Below are positions 25,789-34,904 of a stretch of DNA of 38,582 bases, one piece after another. Positions within the stretch are counted from its first letter, which is position 1. Each line of letters begins with the position of its first letter. The notes under the pieces are model-generated. The model worked only from the letters and a program-made list of their open reading frames with translations. It ran no database searches and was not told the origin of the DNA. The position numbers and the translations under genes were made by a program. Origin of the DNA: Acidobacteriaceae bacterium (lineage in GTDB: Bacteria > Acidobacteriota > Terriglobia > Terriglobales > Acidobacteriaceae); the NCBI GenBank assembly GCA_030040935.1, contig JASHSG010000099.1:1-38582 (forward strand), given 5' to 3'.

Positions 25789-28700
25789 ATGCGCAGATGC
25801 GCCACACTGCTTCTTCTTTTGGGGCTCGCCTGGCCGGCCAGGGCGGCGAAAACCATGCCCATCGGCCAGATGGAGCAGTTCCTTGCGCAGCTAAAGGGTA
25901 AAACCGACGGAAGGGTGGCTGCGGAGCTGGACGAAGTGCAGCTCACCGAGAGGGTGAGCCCGGCGAGGCTGGCGCGCTGGGAAGCGGAATTTCCCGGCAA
26001 CCGCACTCGTGAGGAGTTGTTGAAGCTGGCCGATATGTCGGCATTTCTCGATCCGCCGGCGTCCGATGTAGTTTCCAACCCTCGGCCGGATGTCAAATCG
26101 CAGCTGCGCATATTGTCGCTCGCGGTCGCGTACGTGGGGAAGACGACGCCGCGATTGCCAGACTTTTACGCGCTGCGCGAGACGACCCAGTTCGCGGGCG
26201 CTTCTCAAGCGGGCTTTCTTGTTGAGGGAAGCGTGACGACGGCGTTGCAGACGACGGCATTGAATTGGATCGGAGGATTCAGCAGGACGGTGACCTACCG
26301 CGACGGGCGCGAGATCCCATTTGAGAATACGGGCAAGCAGGAGAGGGAGCCGGTGCTGGGGCTTACCACGCACGGCGAATTCGGTCCGATTCTGCTGCAG
26401 GTTTTGCGGGACGCGCTCGGAGGTCGAATCGGCTTTCTGCGATGGCAAGAGGGCGTGAACGGACTGACGGCGGTCTTCAAATACACGGTGCCGGAAAACG
26501 CCTCGCACTTCGAGGTCAACACCACGGTCGGAAACCAGACACAAACCGTTCGTCCCGCATACCACGGCGAGATCGAAATCGATCCGGAGACAGGCGAGAT
26601 TCTCGGGTTAAGCGAGATTGCGGATATGACGCCTGCCGAACAGATGGAGGGCGCGGCAATCGAAGTGGAATTTGGGCCGGTGACGATCGGAGGCCGCGAT
26701 TATATCTGCCCGGTGAGGGGGGTAGCTTTTTCAAAGCTTCGAGTGCGGCCTGGAGGAGCAGCGCTGGACGAGAGCATATGGCCCAGACAGACCTATTTGA
26801 ACGACGTCGCATTTTCGCACTATCACGAATTCGGGTCGGAAGCGCGGATGGTGGCAAACCCCGCCGAGAGCGGCGGCGCCAACGCCGCAGATTCGAGTGG
26901 AGCAGGGACAGAGGAGAGTCACCCAGGAACGGCTGACGCGGTCCCGAGTCCCGCCGCTTCCGCCGCGCCCACTGGTACACCGCAGCAGGCCTCGAAAGAT
27001 GCTGCAAAGTCACCGTCCCCTGTTTCGCCCGCGGCGAATGTTGGAGCGCCAGGGGTGACTCCATCCATTCCCGCTTCGAGTCCCTCTCAAGCAGCGCCGG
27101 TTGCGCCGGCCACGAGCGCCGGGACAAGACCGGGAACAGAAGCCGCCGAGGATGCAACGCCGTCCGCACCGCCGAACAACGCCTCAAATCCGCCCGTCGT
27201 AGCCCCGCTGCCCGATGCCCTGGCGAACCGTGAGCCGATCCTGAAGGTCACCACGCGGCTAGTGACTGTCGACGTTGTAGTGAGGAACGGCGATCACCCG
27301 GTTTCGGGACTTAAACAGAGCGATTTTGCCGTCTACGAGGATGGCATTCCTCAAACCATCCACGATTTCACGCCGCACATCGCCGCAGATTTGGAGGATC
27401 GGGCCGATGCAGCCGCCTCCCAACTGCCCACACTGCCGCTAGATACCTTTACCAATCTGCCGGTCACCAATGCGAGCGAGGCGGTGACGGTTTTGCTGCT
27501 CGACGGGCTGAACACGGCGCCTTCCGACGTGCAGTATGTGCGGCGCGAGATGATCGCGTACCTGAAAACGGCGCCGCGCGACCGGCGCATTGCGGTGTTT
27601 GCGCTGGGCCAGAGGCTGCGCATGCTGCAGGGCTTTACGACGGACACCGGCCAGCTCCAAACGACGCTCGAAAAAGCCGGCGCCGCATCGCCCACGTCGC
27701 TGCTTCCACCCGGAGAACAGAAACTCGAGGAGGCCGATGAGCTGGCGGACATGAAAGCCGCCGGGATGCAGACACAGGACATTGCTGAAACCGATAGCTG
27801 GATGGCCAATGCCGATGCCTCGCAGACGACGATGCGCGTCGATATGACCCTTGAAGCCATGCAGCAACTCTCGCGCTATCTGGCCGGAGTGCCGGGGCGC
27901 AAAAACCTGGTCTGGTTCTCGGGATCCTTTCCTCTGCAGTTCTTTGCAATGGGCATCGATCCCGACGGAGTTCCCCACATTGCGCCCGTGGCGGATTTCA
28001 ACGATGAGGTGAAGGAAACCGCAAACATGCTGGCGGCTGCGCGCGTGGCGGTTTATCCGGTGGATGCGCGCGGAGTGTTGTTGGAGCCGATGTACGCATC
28101 TTCAAATGAAACGTCGCCGACCAACACGCTTCCGGTGGACTTTACGGGAACGCCATCCGCGCTCGCCCGAGGCGGTCCTCAGGGCGGTACTTTCGGGTCC
28201 GACGAGCAGCTCTCCCCGGGTCAAAAAGCAGCCGAGCACAACTCGCTCGACGTCTTCGCGGAACAGACCGGTGGCCGCGCAGTTCACGATTCGAACGGGC
28301 TCAAAGAAGCAATGGCAGACGCTCTTGACGACGGGGAGAGCTACTACACACTGGCCTACGTCCCCACCAACACAAACGACAACGGCGCGCAGCGCAACAT
28401 CGTGATCCGGCTGAGGCATGGGAAGGGCGAGCTTTTTTACAGGCGCAGTTATTACGCCGACGCCGGGAAGCGGAATGGGCCTGAGCGCAGCAGTCGCACT
28501 GTCTTCCTCCAGTCGATGCAGCGCGGCGTTCCCGCTTCGAGCCAGATCATCTTCACTGTGCGAGTTCGAGTTCCCGACCAGAGGCCTCCAGGAAGGCCCC
28601 TTGCGGGAGCGAATTCTGCAATGAAAAATCCTGCAGCGCGTTATGTCATTGACTATGCGGCCAACCTGGGTACGATCGATCTGGCCCAGAATGCAGCTGG

Positions 28701-28956
28701 TGTCCGGCAGGGGCAAGTCGACGCCCTGGTCATCGCCTACGACCGCGACAGCAAACTCCTGAACTGGTCGGCCAATAGCGAGTCCGTCGCCCTCGATCCA
28801 TCTGCGTGGGAGCAATCGAGCCGGTCTGGTCTTCAGATCCATCAGGTTCTGGATCTGCCTGCGGGCGAGGTGTATCTGCGCGTAGGTCTCTACGATCCCG
28901 CCTCCGGGCGTTTCGGGACACTCGAGGTTCCTCTTCACGTTGCGCCGGATAAGTAG
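25789..28956 (+). CDS. VWFA-related-domain exported protein with unknown N-terminal domain and Pro/Ala/Ser-rich linker
   Basis: ORF from 25675; signal MRRCATLLLLLGLAWPARA at 25789; VTTRLVTVDVVVRNGDHPVSGLKQSDFAVYEDGIPQTIHDF and DRRIAVFALGQRLRMLQGFTTD...GRKNLVWFSGSFP match the acidobacterial VWFA-related family; low-complexity linker of more than 100 aa. Confidence 0.88.
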   Translation: MRRCATLLLLLGLAWPARAAKTMPIGQMEQFLAQLKGKTDGRVAAELDEVQLTERVSPARLARWEAEFPGNRTREELLKLADMSAFLDPPASDVVSNPRPDVKSQLRILSLAVAYVGKTTPRLPDFYALRETTQFAGASQAGFLVEGSVTTALQTTALNWIGGFSRTVTYRDGREIPFENTGKQEREPVLGLTTHGEFGPILLQVLRDALGGRIGFLRWQEGVNGLTAVFKYTVPENASHFEVNTTVGNQTQTVRPAYHGEIEIDPETGEILGLSEIADMTPAEQMEGAAIEVEFGPVTIGGRDYICPVRGVAFSKLRVRPGGAALDESIWPRQTYLNDVAFSHYHEFGSEARMVANPAESGGANAADSSGAGTEESHPGTADAVPSPAASAAPTGTPQQASKDAAKSPSPVSPAANVGAPGVTPSIPASSPSQAAPVAPATSAGTRPGTEAAEDATPSAPPNNASNPPVVAPLPDALANREPILKVTTRLVTVDVVVRNGDHPVSGLKQSDFAVYEDGIPQTIHDFTPHIAADLEDRADAAASQLPTLPLDTFTNLPVTNASEAVTVLLLDGLNTAPSDVQYVRREMIAYLKTAPRDRRIAVFALGQRLRMLQGFTTDTGQLQTTLEKAGAASPTSLLPPGEQKLEEADELADMKAAGMQTQDIAETDSWMANADASQTTMRVDMTLEAMQQLSRYLAGVPGRKNLVWFSGSFPLQFFAMGIDPDGVPHIAPVADFNDEVKETANMLAAARVAVYPVDARGVLLEPMYASSNETSPTNTLPVDFTGTPSALARGGPQGGTFGSDEQLSPGQKAAEHNSLDVFAEQTGGRAVHDSNGLKEAMADALDDGESYYTLAYVPTNTNDNGAQRNIVIRLRHGKGELFYRRSYYADAGKRNGPERSSRTVFLQSMQRGVPASSQIIFTVRVRVPDQRPPGRPLAGANSAMKNPAARYVIDYAANLGTIDLAQNAAGVRQGQVDALVIAYDRDSKLLNWSANSESVALDPSAWEQSSRSGLQIHQVLDLPAGEVYLRVGLYDPASGRFGTLEVPLHVAPDK

Positions 28957-29015
28957 CGCAAGGCGACTTGGCGCCAGGGGGCTGCGCGGCGGAGTGATGC
29001 CAGCGCGCTATGGCG

Positions 29016-29552
29016 TCAGGCAGTAAGGGCGACTTGGGGTTGCTTGCAGGAGAAATTCGGCGCGTCTTTCGGGAAAAGCGAATTCATATCGGAGCGGGCA
29101 GACGATCCAGATCGTATCGCGGATGCACGAGATGCTGCATCGCGGGGCAGCGAACGCATGACGACAAAGAACTCCCCGACTGTGAGGCGGGCGTTGCCTT
29201 CGAAATCAAGAAAACCTGCCTTGCTCTCCTTGCAGAGTGCCTGCACTTTGGGCGGAAGATAAGGTGCGATGATCAATGGCGTGGCGTCGTCTGGAAGAGA
29301 TTGAGCGCCGGCCTCAAGATCGCGCAGCAACGCGCGCAAATGACCCCAATCCGCGCCGGAATCGACTTCGCAGGCCAGAGTATGGGTATGACCTAAAACG
29401 TCAACGCGCGCCCGGATGGCGCGAAAGGGGCCGCCGGGCTGCGACTCACACTTGAGTTCCAAAAGCTTGATGGCAGAGACACCGTCAAGCAGCGCCGTCA
29501 ACGCTTGGGCGGCACGCCTCTCGAAATCAGTCGGTACGTTGACTGTCTTCAT
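29016..29552 (-). CDS. AbiEi-/nuclease-like domain protein (uncharacterised)
   Basis: 178 aa; LACEVDSGADWGHLRALLRDLEAG...TPLIIAPYLPPKVQALCKESKAGFLDFEGNARLTVGEFFVV resembles the 'APYLSP...GxxDxxGNxRL' signature of AbiEi-like/PD-(D/E)XK-like proteins; overlaps the upstream gene. Confidence 0.6.
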   Translation of the reverse strand: MKTVNVPTDFERRAAQALTALLDGVSAIKLLELKCESQPGGPFRAIRARVDVLGHTHTLACEVDSGADWGHLRALLRDLEAGAQSLPDDATPLIIAPYLPPKVQALCKESKAGFLDFEGNARLTVGEFFVVMRSLPRDAASRASAIRSGSSARSDMNSLFPKDAPNFSCKQPQVALTA

Positions 29553-29886
29553 CAGAATCTCCCATCTCGTACAACAACGGAGTCGCCGCTCCCTTAGCGG
29601 CGGGTCCGAGAATGAAGGAATTGGTTCCGGAAGGAGTCATGGCCAGCGGAAGCGGAGCGTTTCCGTTAGCGTTGCGCTGCTTCGACTCCAGCCAGAGGCA
29701 CAAACGAGGATCTTGAATCTCCGGCTTGTCGCGCCAAAAACCCGGAGTGAGCCCGCATTCGATGAGGAGGTGGTCGAGCTGCAATTCGATCTTGGTTACG
29801 CGCTTGGAAAAATAGCGGCGCACATTGCTGGCGCCGACGTAAAGCCCCGTGACCCTGTGCCCGACGAACTTTGAAGTGACGACCAT
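29527..29886 (-). CDS. Conserved-looking hypothetical protein, partner of the AbiEi-like gene
   Basis: 119 aa; MVVTSKFVGHRVTGLYVGASNVRRYFSKRVTKIELQLDHLLIECGLTPGFWRDKPEIQDPRLCLWLESK...; 26-nt overlap with the downstream gene supports coupling. Confidence 0.6.
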   Translation of the reverse strand: MVVTSKFVGHRVTGLYVGASNVRRYFSKRVTKIELQLDHLLIECGLTPGFWRDKPEIQDPRLCLWLESKQRNANGNAPLPLAMTPSGTNSFILGPAAKGAATPLLYEMGDSDEDSQRTD

Positions 29887-30020
29887 CGATCTCCTCCGCG
29901 GCCCAAGCCAGTTGATCGTAAAAGGAAAAGCACAAAGCGAGCTTCAAGAAGAAGTCCGCATGCTGCAGTATGAACTGGCGCAAAACCCCTGCTACGGGAA
30001 AAGATGCTTGAATGATCGAT

Positions 30021-30062
30021 ACAGGCTCATCGAATGCAAAACAATGCACGGGAGGAGCCTGT
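30021..30062. repeat. Inverted repeat
   Basis: ACAGGCTC (30021-30028) / GAGCCTGT (30055-30062), with inner TGCA-aaacaa-TGCA (30035-30048). Confidence 0.6.
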
Positions 30063-30069
30063 GCTGAGT

Positions 30070-30154
30070 TGATCGGCGAGCAAACCCGAGGAGAACTTGC
30101 ATCCAGGGCGCCGCGACCGGCGCAATGGTTGTCGGCGCATGAGATCGCCGATCA
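30070..30154. repeat. Nested inverted repeats (10-bp outer arms enclosing a perfect 6-bp hairpin)
   Basis: TGATCGGCGA (30070-30079) / TCGCCGATCA (30145-30154); inside, GCGCCG-CGAC-CGGCGC (30108-30123). Confidence 0.6.
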
Positions 30155-30495
30155 GGAAGGGAGACGAAGGAAGGCCTGGATGAAATTCCACGTGCGCTGA
30201 GCGGCCATCCGGCCCGCTTGCGTCTCTTCCCTCACGCTCTGTGGAAATCTTGTACCTGTTTCGGTTCGATGTCAAGGTGATTCGATGAATGTGTCGAAAA
30301 GATTGCGCGCATCGTTGTGGAAAAGTTGCGACGAATGTGTACGCACACTGGAAACAGATTTTCTTTGAGTCTCGACGATAAGAGCGGTTACACAATTCAC
30401 GTGCGTTTTTAGGCGCCGTGCAGTTTGACTTCCTTTTCCTGGTGAAAAAGTCAGCTGAAGGATGCGGAACTCGAAACAGGAAATGCCGAACTGGT

Positions 30496-31248
30496 TTAAC
30501 GGGCGCGCGCAGAGGGCTCGTCGGAAAAGATCTGGCCGTCGCGGATGTGGACAACGCGATGCGCATATTGAGCGATGTCGGCCTCGTGGGTAACGAGGAC
30601 GATGGTGTTGCCGCGGGCATGGAGCTGATCGAACAGCGACATGATTTCGATGCCGGTCTTGGAATCGAGGTTGCCCGTCGGCTCGTCGGCCAGGATGATG
30701 GAAGGATTATTGACCAGGGCGCGGGCAATGGCGACGCGCTGGCGCTGGCCACCGGAGAGCTCGTTGGGTTTGTGGGTCATGCGCGACTCGAGGCCCACAT
30801 CGGCAAGAGTCTGGCGGGCGCGAGCCATGCGCTCAGCGGCGGGCGTGCCGTTGTAAATGAGCGGAAGCTCCACGTTGTGCAGCGAAGTGGCGCGGGCCAG
30901 AAGATTGAAGGTTTGGAAGACGAAACCGATCTCCTTGTTGCGAATGCGCGCCAGCTGGTCGTCATCGAGGTCGCTGACCAATTGTCCGTTGAGCCAGTAG
31001 CGGCCCTTGGAAGGCGTGTCGAGGCAGCCAATCAGGTTCATCAATGTGGATTTGCCCGAACCGGAGGGGCCCATGATGGCAACGTACTCGTTGCGGCGAA
31101 TGCGGAGCGAGACTCCGCGCAGCGCCTGGACCTGCTGTTCCGAGCCCATGTCGTAAGTGCGCCAAAGATCCTCGACGACAATGACATCGTCGGCGTTGAC
31201 GACATTTGTTTGCGGTAGTTCTGCGATGCCGACATCATTCAAAGCCAT
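30496..31248 (-). CDS. ABC transporter ATP-binding protein (MacB/LolD-type)
   Basis: 250 aa; Walker [11 protein letters not shown]-loop [23 protein letters not shown], signature [15 protein letters not shown], Walker [13 protein letters not shown]. Confidence 0.95.
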   Translation of the reverse strand: MALNDVGIAELPQTNVVNADDVIVVEDLWRTYDMGSEQQVQALRGVSLRIRRNEYVAIMGPSGSGKSTLMNLIGCLDTPSKGRYWLNGQLVSDLDDDQLARIRNKEIGFVFQTFNLLARATSLHNVELPLIYNGTPAAERMARARQTLADVGLESRMTHKPNELSGGQRQRVAIARALVNNPSIILADEPTGNLDSKTGIEIMSLFDQLHARGNTIVLVTHEADIAQYAHRVVHIRDGQIFSDEPSARAR

Positions 31249-31294
31249 CTGAAACTCATCCTCTTTAGAAAATCGATTAGCACATGCCCTTGCA

Positions 31295-32665
31295 TCAACT
31301 TGAACTGCCGCTCTGAGTCAACGGCGCAGACTTGTCGCGCTTGAGCAACATGCCGCCCTTGAGATCGCGCAAGGTCTTATAGGGGCCGGTCACAATCTCG
31401 TCGCCGTTGCCCAGACCGGAGAGCACCTCGATGTCTGTGGCGCCCGTGATGCCCGTCGTTACAGCAACGAAACGTGCGCGCAGCCTGCCATGGTCATCTT
31501 TGTTCACCACGAAAACTCCCTGCACGGGGTTGGATTTCGGCGTGTTGGAAGCCGCCTGAACGGAACCGGGTTTGGCATTGTCGGCGGCCGGATCGTGCAT
31601 GGTGAGAGCCTGGATGGGCATAGCGAGCACATTGGTCTTGTGCGCGGTAGTGATTTTGGCAGTGCAGGAAAGGCCAGGACGAAGCTCGTCGGAGATTTCG
31701 TCGAGCGTAACCACAACCTTGAAATCCTTGGCTTCTTCGGTGCCGGTGGTCGATTGCGAAGTCGCCACGCCGGTGGAGCGCAGCAGTGCCTGATCGCCGA
31801 CCAGCGTTACATGCCCCTTGAAGACTTTGTTGGGCAGGGCGTCGACGGTGACCTCGGCAGGCTGGCCGAGCTGGACATTGACGATGTCGGTTTCATCCAC
31901 TTTGACTTCAGCGGTAACGACGCTCATGTCGGCGAGGGTCATCAGCGTGGAGCCTTCGGTATTCTGGATGCCTGTGACGACCATCTCCCCTTCACGAAGG
32001 GGCTCGTTGGTCACGATGCCGTCGAAAGGCGCGACAGCGATGGTGCGATTGAAGAGATCCTCGTTGACCTTCAGGTCGGCTTCCTGTGTGTGCAGGCGTC
32101 CCCGTGCCGAGTCGGTGTTGGCCCTCGCCTGGTTGAGCTGGGCTAAAGCCTGTGCCACATCGGCTACGTCGAGGTCGTACGCGGCCTTGGCGGCGTCGTA
32201 CTGCTGCTTGGAATCGATGCCGTCTTTGTAGAGGGCTTGGGCGCGATTCCAGTCGAGTTGCTTCTGCTCCAGGTCGGCCTGCGCGTGCTCAACGTTTGCC
32301 TGCGCGGTTTTTTCCGCGGCAATGTATGCGTTGATGTCGGTCTTCGCGGACGCGATGGCGGCCTCCTGGCCATTGACGTTGGCTTCCTGCTGCACGTTCT
32401 CGATCGTCGCCACCATCTCGCCTCTGTGTACCTTTTCGCCCTCCGAAACATAAAGGTGCGTGATGCGGCCCATGGCGTTGGCGCCCACATTGACGTAGTT
32501 CTTGGGCTTGATCTGTCCTGTTCCGCTGACGACGGTGGAAAGATCTTCCCGCGTGAGCGTAGCGGTGTAGACCTTGGTATAGCCGGCCTGCTGCCTGACA
32601 ACCATTACGACAACTAATCCGGCGGCCACCAACACAGCGAGAGCAATGAGAAGAACTTTCTTCAT
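31295..32665 (-). CDS. Periplasmic adaptor subunit (MacA/RND-MFP family)
   Basis: Internal start [23 protein letters not shown] at 32665; [26 protein letters not shown], coiled-coil hairpin, [22 protein letters not shown]. Confidence 0.92.
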   Translation of the reverse strand: MKKVLLIALAVLVAAGLVVVMVVRQQAGYTKVYTATLTREDLSTVVSGTGQIKPKNYVNVGANAMGRITHLYVSEGEKVHRGEMVATIENVQQEANVNGQEAAIASAKTDINAYIAAEKTAQANVEHAQADLEQKQLDWNRAQALYKDGIDSKQQYDAAKAAYDLDVADVAQALAQLNQARANTDSARGRLHTQEADLKVNEDLFNRTIAVAPFDGIVTNEPLREGEMVVTGIQNTEGSTLMTLADMSVVTAEVKVDETDIVNVQLGQPAEVTVDALPNKVFKGHVTLVGDQALLRSTGVATSQSTTGTEEAKDFKVVVTLDEISDELRPGLSCTAKITTAHKTNVLAMPIQALTMHDPAADNAKPGSVQAASNTPKSNPVQGVFVVNKDDHGRLRARFVAVTTGITGATDIEVLSGLGNGDEIVTGPYKTLRDLKGGMLLKRDKSAPLTQSGSSS

Positions 32666-33044
32666 GAGTGCGTAAAATCCCTGAGTTTTTTCTACATTCA
32701 AGTGTACGCGAAGCAGCGACCGAAGGTTCCCCGGAGGTTTCGAGTCCGAAATCGGCCGCGCCATCCTGTGGCCGCCAGCGATAGCCGGTGAATCCCCCGT
32801 ATGGACAACCGGGCCCATAGAAGCGGGCGCGGATAGGCGAAGACGAGCCTCATCTTTGGACGGCGAAATGGTTTTCAAGCGAGCCGCGCCACCCGAAGAG
32901 CGGGTAAATCCCCACTCCCCGGTACCCCGAAATCGTTGACATTGTCCCCGCCGGTACGTCCAACCGGCGACAGACTGTGCACTGGACCTTGCCCGACGGC
33001 AAAACTGGCAGTAAAATGAAGGAATTGCAGGGGTATGGAAGGCG

Positions 33045-34799
33045 ATGATGTTCTTTAGCCGCCGTGTTCTTTTTACAGCTGTTGGTTGCGGCCTGATCTG
33101 GATGCCGTCGGCCGCGCTCCGGGCGCAGCAGAACGATGCTCCGCCGGCCAGCGATCAACAATCGGCCGCACCGACGGGCGCCGAGGGGCAGGAAGCCGAC
33201 CCGCTCAATCGCCAACTCTCCGATAAGGACAGATATAAGGCGCAAAAGGCTTTGCGCCAGGAATTGAAGGGAACGTACAAGACCTGGCTGGATGAGGAAG
33301 TTACTTATATTATTTCCGACGATGAACGCAAAGCTTTTCTGAGTCTGGCTAACGACGAGGAGCGCGAAGCGTTTATTGAAAACTTCTGGCAGCGGCGCAA
33401 CCCCAATCCCGATTCCCCTGAGAATGAGTTTCGCGAAGAGCACTACCGGCGCATTCAGTATGCCAATGACCACTATGCGGCGGGCAAGCCTGGATGGAAG
33501 ACCGACCGTGGGCGCATCTACATCATGTGGGGCCAGCCAGACTCGATCGAGTCTCATCCCTCGGGAGGGCTGTATGAGCGGCCCATAGAGGAAGGTGGCG
33601 GAGAGACATCCACGTTCCCGTTCGAAGTCTGGCACTATCGCTATCTCGAAGGCGTAGGCGAAAACATCGACATCGAGTTTGTCGACACCTGCCAATGCGG
33701 CGACTACCACTTCACCATCGACCGCAGCGAGAAGGACGCGCTAAAGTACGTGCCTGGCGCGGGCCTTACCGAATATGAGGAGATGAGCCATTCGGACAAG
33801 AAGGATCGGTTTAACGGCAATGGCCTGGAACAGCTGGGGAACGGCCCGATGGGCGCAGGCGATCAATCCAAGGAATTCGACCGCATCGAGCTGGCCTCCA
33901 AGCTCTTTGCGCCGCCGCCTATCAAATTCAGCGATCTTGATGCCGCGCTCGATGCCTTTAGTTCCTCGCACAAGCTGCTGAGCGGCCCGCCTTTTCCTTT
34001 CGATGTGCGCACCGACTTCGTGAAAGTAACCGACAGCATGGATCTCGTGCCGATCACGATCCAACTGCGCAATCGCGACATCACCTTTGTGACGAAAGAC
34101 GGAGTGTCGAAGGGCGTGGTCAACATCCTGGGCAAAGTGACCACGATCATGCACAAGACGGTACAGACCTTCGAGGACACAGTGGAGGTGGAAGAACCGT
34201 CAGAGTTGCTCGAGAAGGCCCTCGATGGGAAGAGGCTTTATCAGAAGTCGCTTCCGCTGCAGCCCGGTCTCTACCGCCTGGATATCGCCATTAAAGACGT
34301 CAACAACCCCGATCACATCGGTATCTACGGCAGGGCGCTCGATGTTCCTATCTATCAGGACGACAAGCTCGGAGCCTCGTCGTTGATCCTGGCCGACGTG
34401 ATGAATACGGTGCCGTCTCGCGACATCGGCGACGGAAGCTTCATAATCAGCAATTGGTTTGTGAGGCCGCGCGTGGCAGCCGGCTTGGCCACGCCTGTAA
34501 GCTTCAAGCGAGGCCAGGAACTGAATTTCTGGATGCAGTTTTATAACCTTGGGATTGACGACGCTACCAAGAGTAACTCGGCGACGGTTACCTACGAGAT
34601 TTCAGATGCCGCGGGGACTGTAATTCTGCAGAAACAACTGGAATCAAAGGATTTAGGGGCTCACAGCGACCAGTTAACCGTGGAGAAATCTCTCCCCATA
34701 GCCGGCTTGGAGCCCGGCAAGTACAACGTGACGGTGAAGATCGATGATGCAATCTCGAAACAAGAGATTGCGCAATCGGCGCCATTTATCGTGGAATAG
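33045..34799 (+). CDS. GWxTD domain-containing protein
   Basis: 584 aa; FIENFWQRRNPNPDSPENEFREEHYRRIQYANDHYAAGKPGWKTDRGRIYIMWGQPDSIESHPSGG is the GWxTD domain signature. Confidence 0.93.
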   Translation: MMFFSRRVLFTAVGCGLIWMPSAALRAQQNDAPPASDQQSAAPTGAEGQEADPLNRQLSDKDRYKAQKALRQELKGTYKTWLDEEVTYIISDDERKAFLSLANDEEREAFIENFWQRRNPNPDSPENEFREEHYRRIQYANDHYAAGKPGWKTDRGRIYIMWGQPDSIESHPSGGLYERPIEEGGGETSTFPFEVWHYRYLEGVGENIDIEFVDTCQCGDYHFTIDRSEKDALKYVPGAGLTEYEEMSHSDKKDRFNGNGLEQLGNGPMGAGDQSKEFDRIELASKLFAPPPIKFSDLDAALDAFSSSHKLLSGPPFPFDVRTDFVKVTDSMDLVPITIQLRNRDITFVTKDGVSKGVVNILGKVTTIMHKTVQTFEDTVEVEEPSELLEKALDGKRLYQKSLPLQPGLYRLDIAIKDVNNPDHIGIYGRALDVPIYQDDKLGASSLILADVMNTVPSRDIGDGSFIISNWFVRPRVAAGLATPVSFKRGQELNFWMQFYNLGIDDATKSNSATVTYEISDAAGTVILQKQLESKDLGAHSDQLTVEKSLPIAGLEPGKYNVTVKIDDAISKQEIAQSAPFIVE

Positions 34800-34904
34800 G
34801 GATAAATCCGCGCAAAAGCCAGCTGGACTTGAGAATTCGGAAGCTTGCGTGGTTTGTCATTTCGGGAAAATTGCCAGGGACGCGGTGGGGATTCAGATCT
34901 GCTG

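Noticed and set aside
28964-29037. GGCGACTTGG direct repeat pair between convergent genes
   Set aside because: Only 10 bp and flanks differ; likely chance in GC-rich DNA.
30240-30330. TGTGGAAA repeats (30240, 30316) resembling degenerate DnaA boxes, with imperfect GAAAAG(A)TTGCG repeats
   Set aside because: Only two imperfect boxes, no dnaA/dnaN/gidA context; insufficient to propose an origin.
30027-30752. 241-aa minus-strand ORF extending from the inverted-repeat gap into the ABC ATPase gene
   Set aside because: Out of frame with the ATPase; Ser/Arg/Pro-rich shadow sequence, not a permease.
32850-33710. 286-aa minus-strand ORF overlapping the GWxTD gene
   Set aside because: Antisense to the confident GWxTD coding sequence; no recognisable motif.
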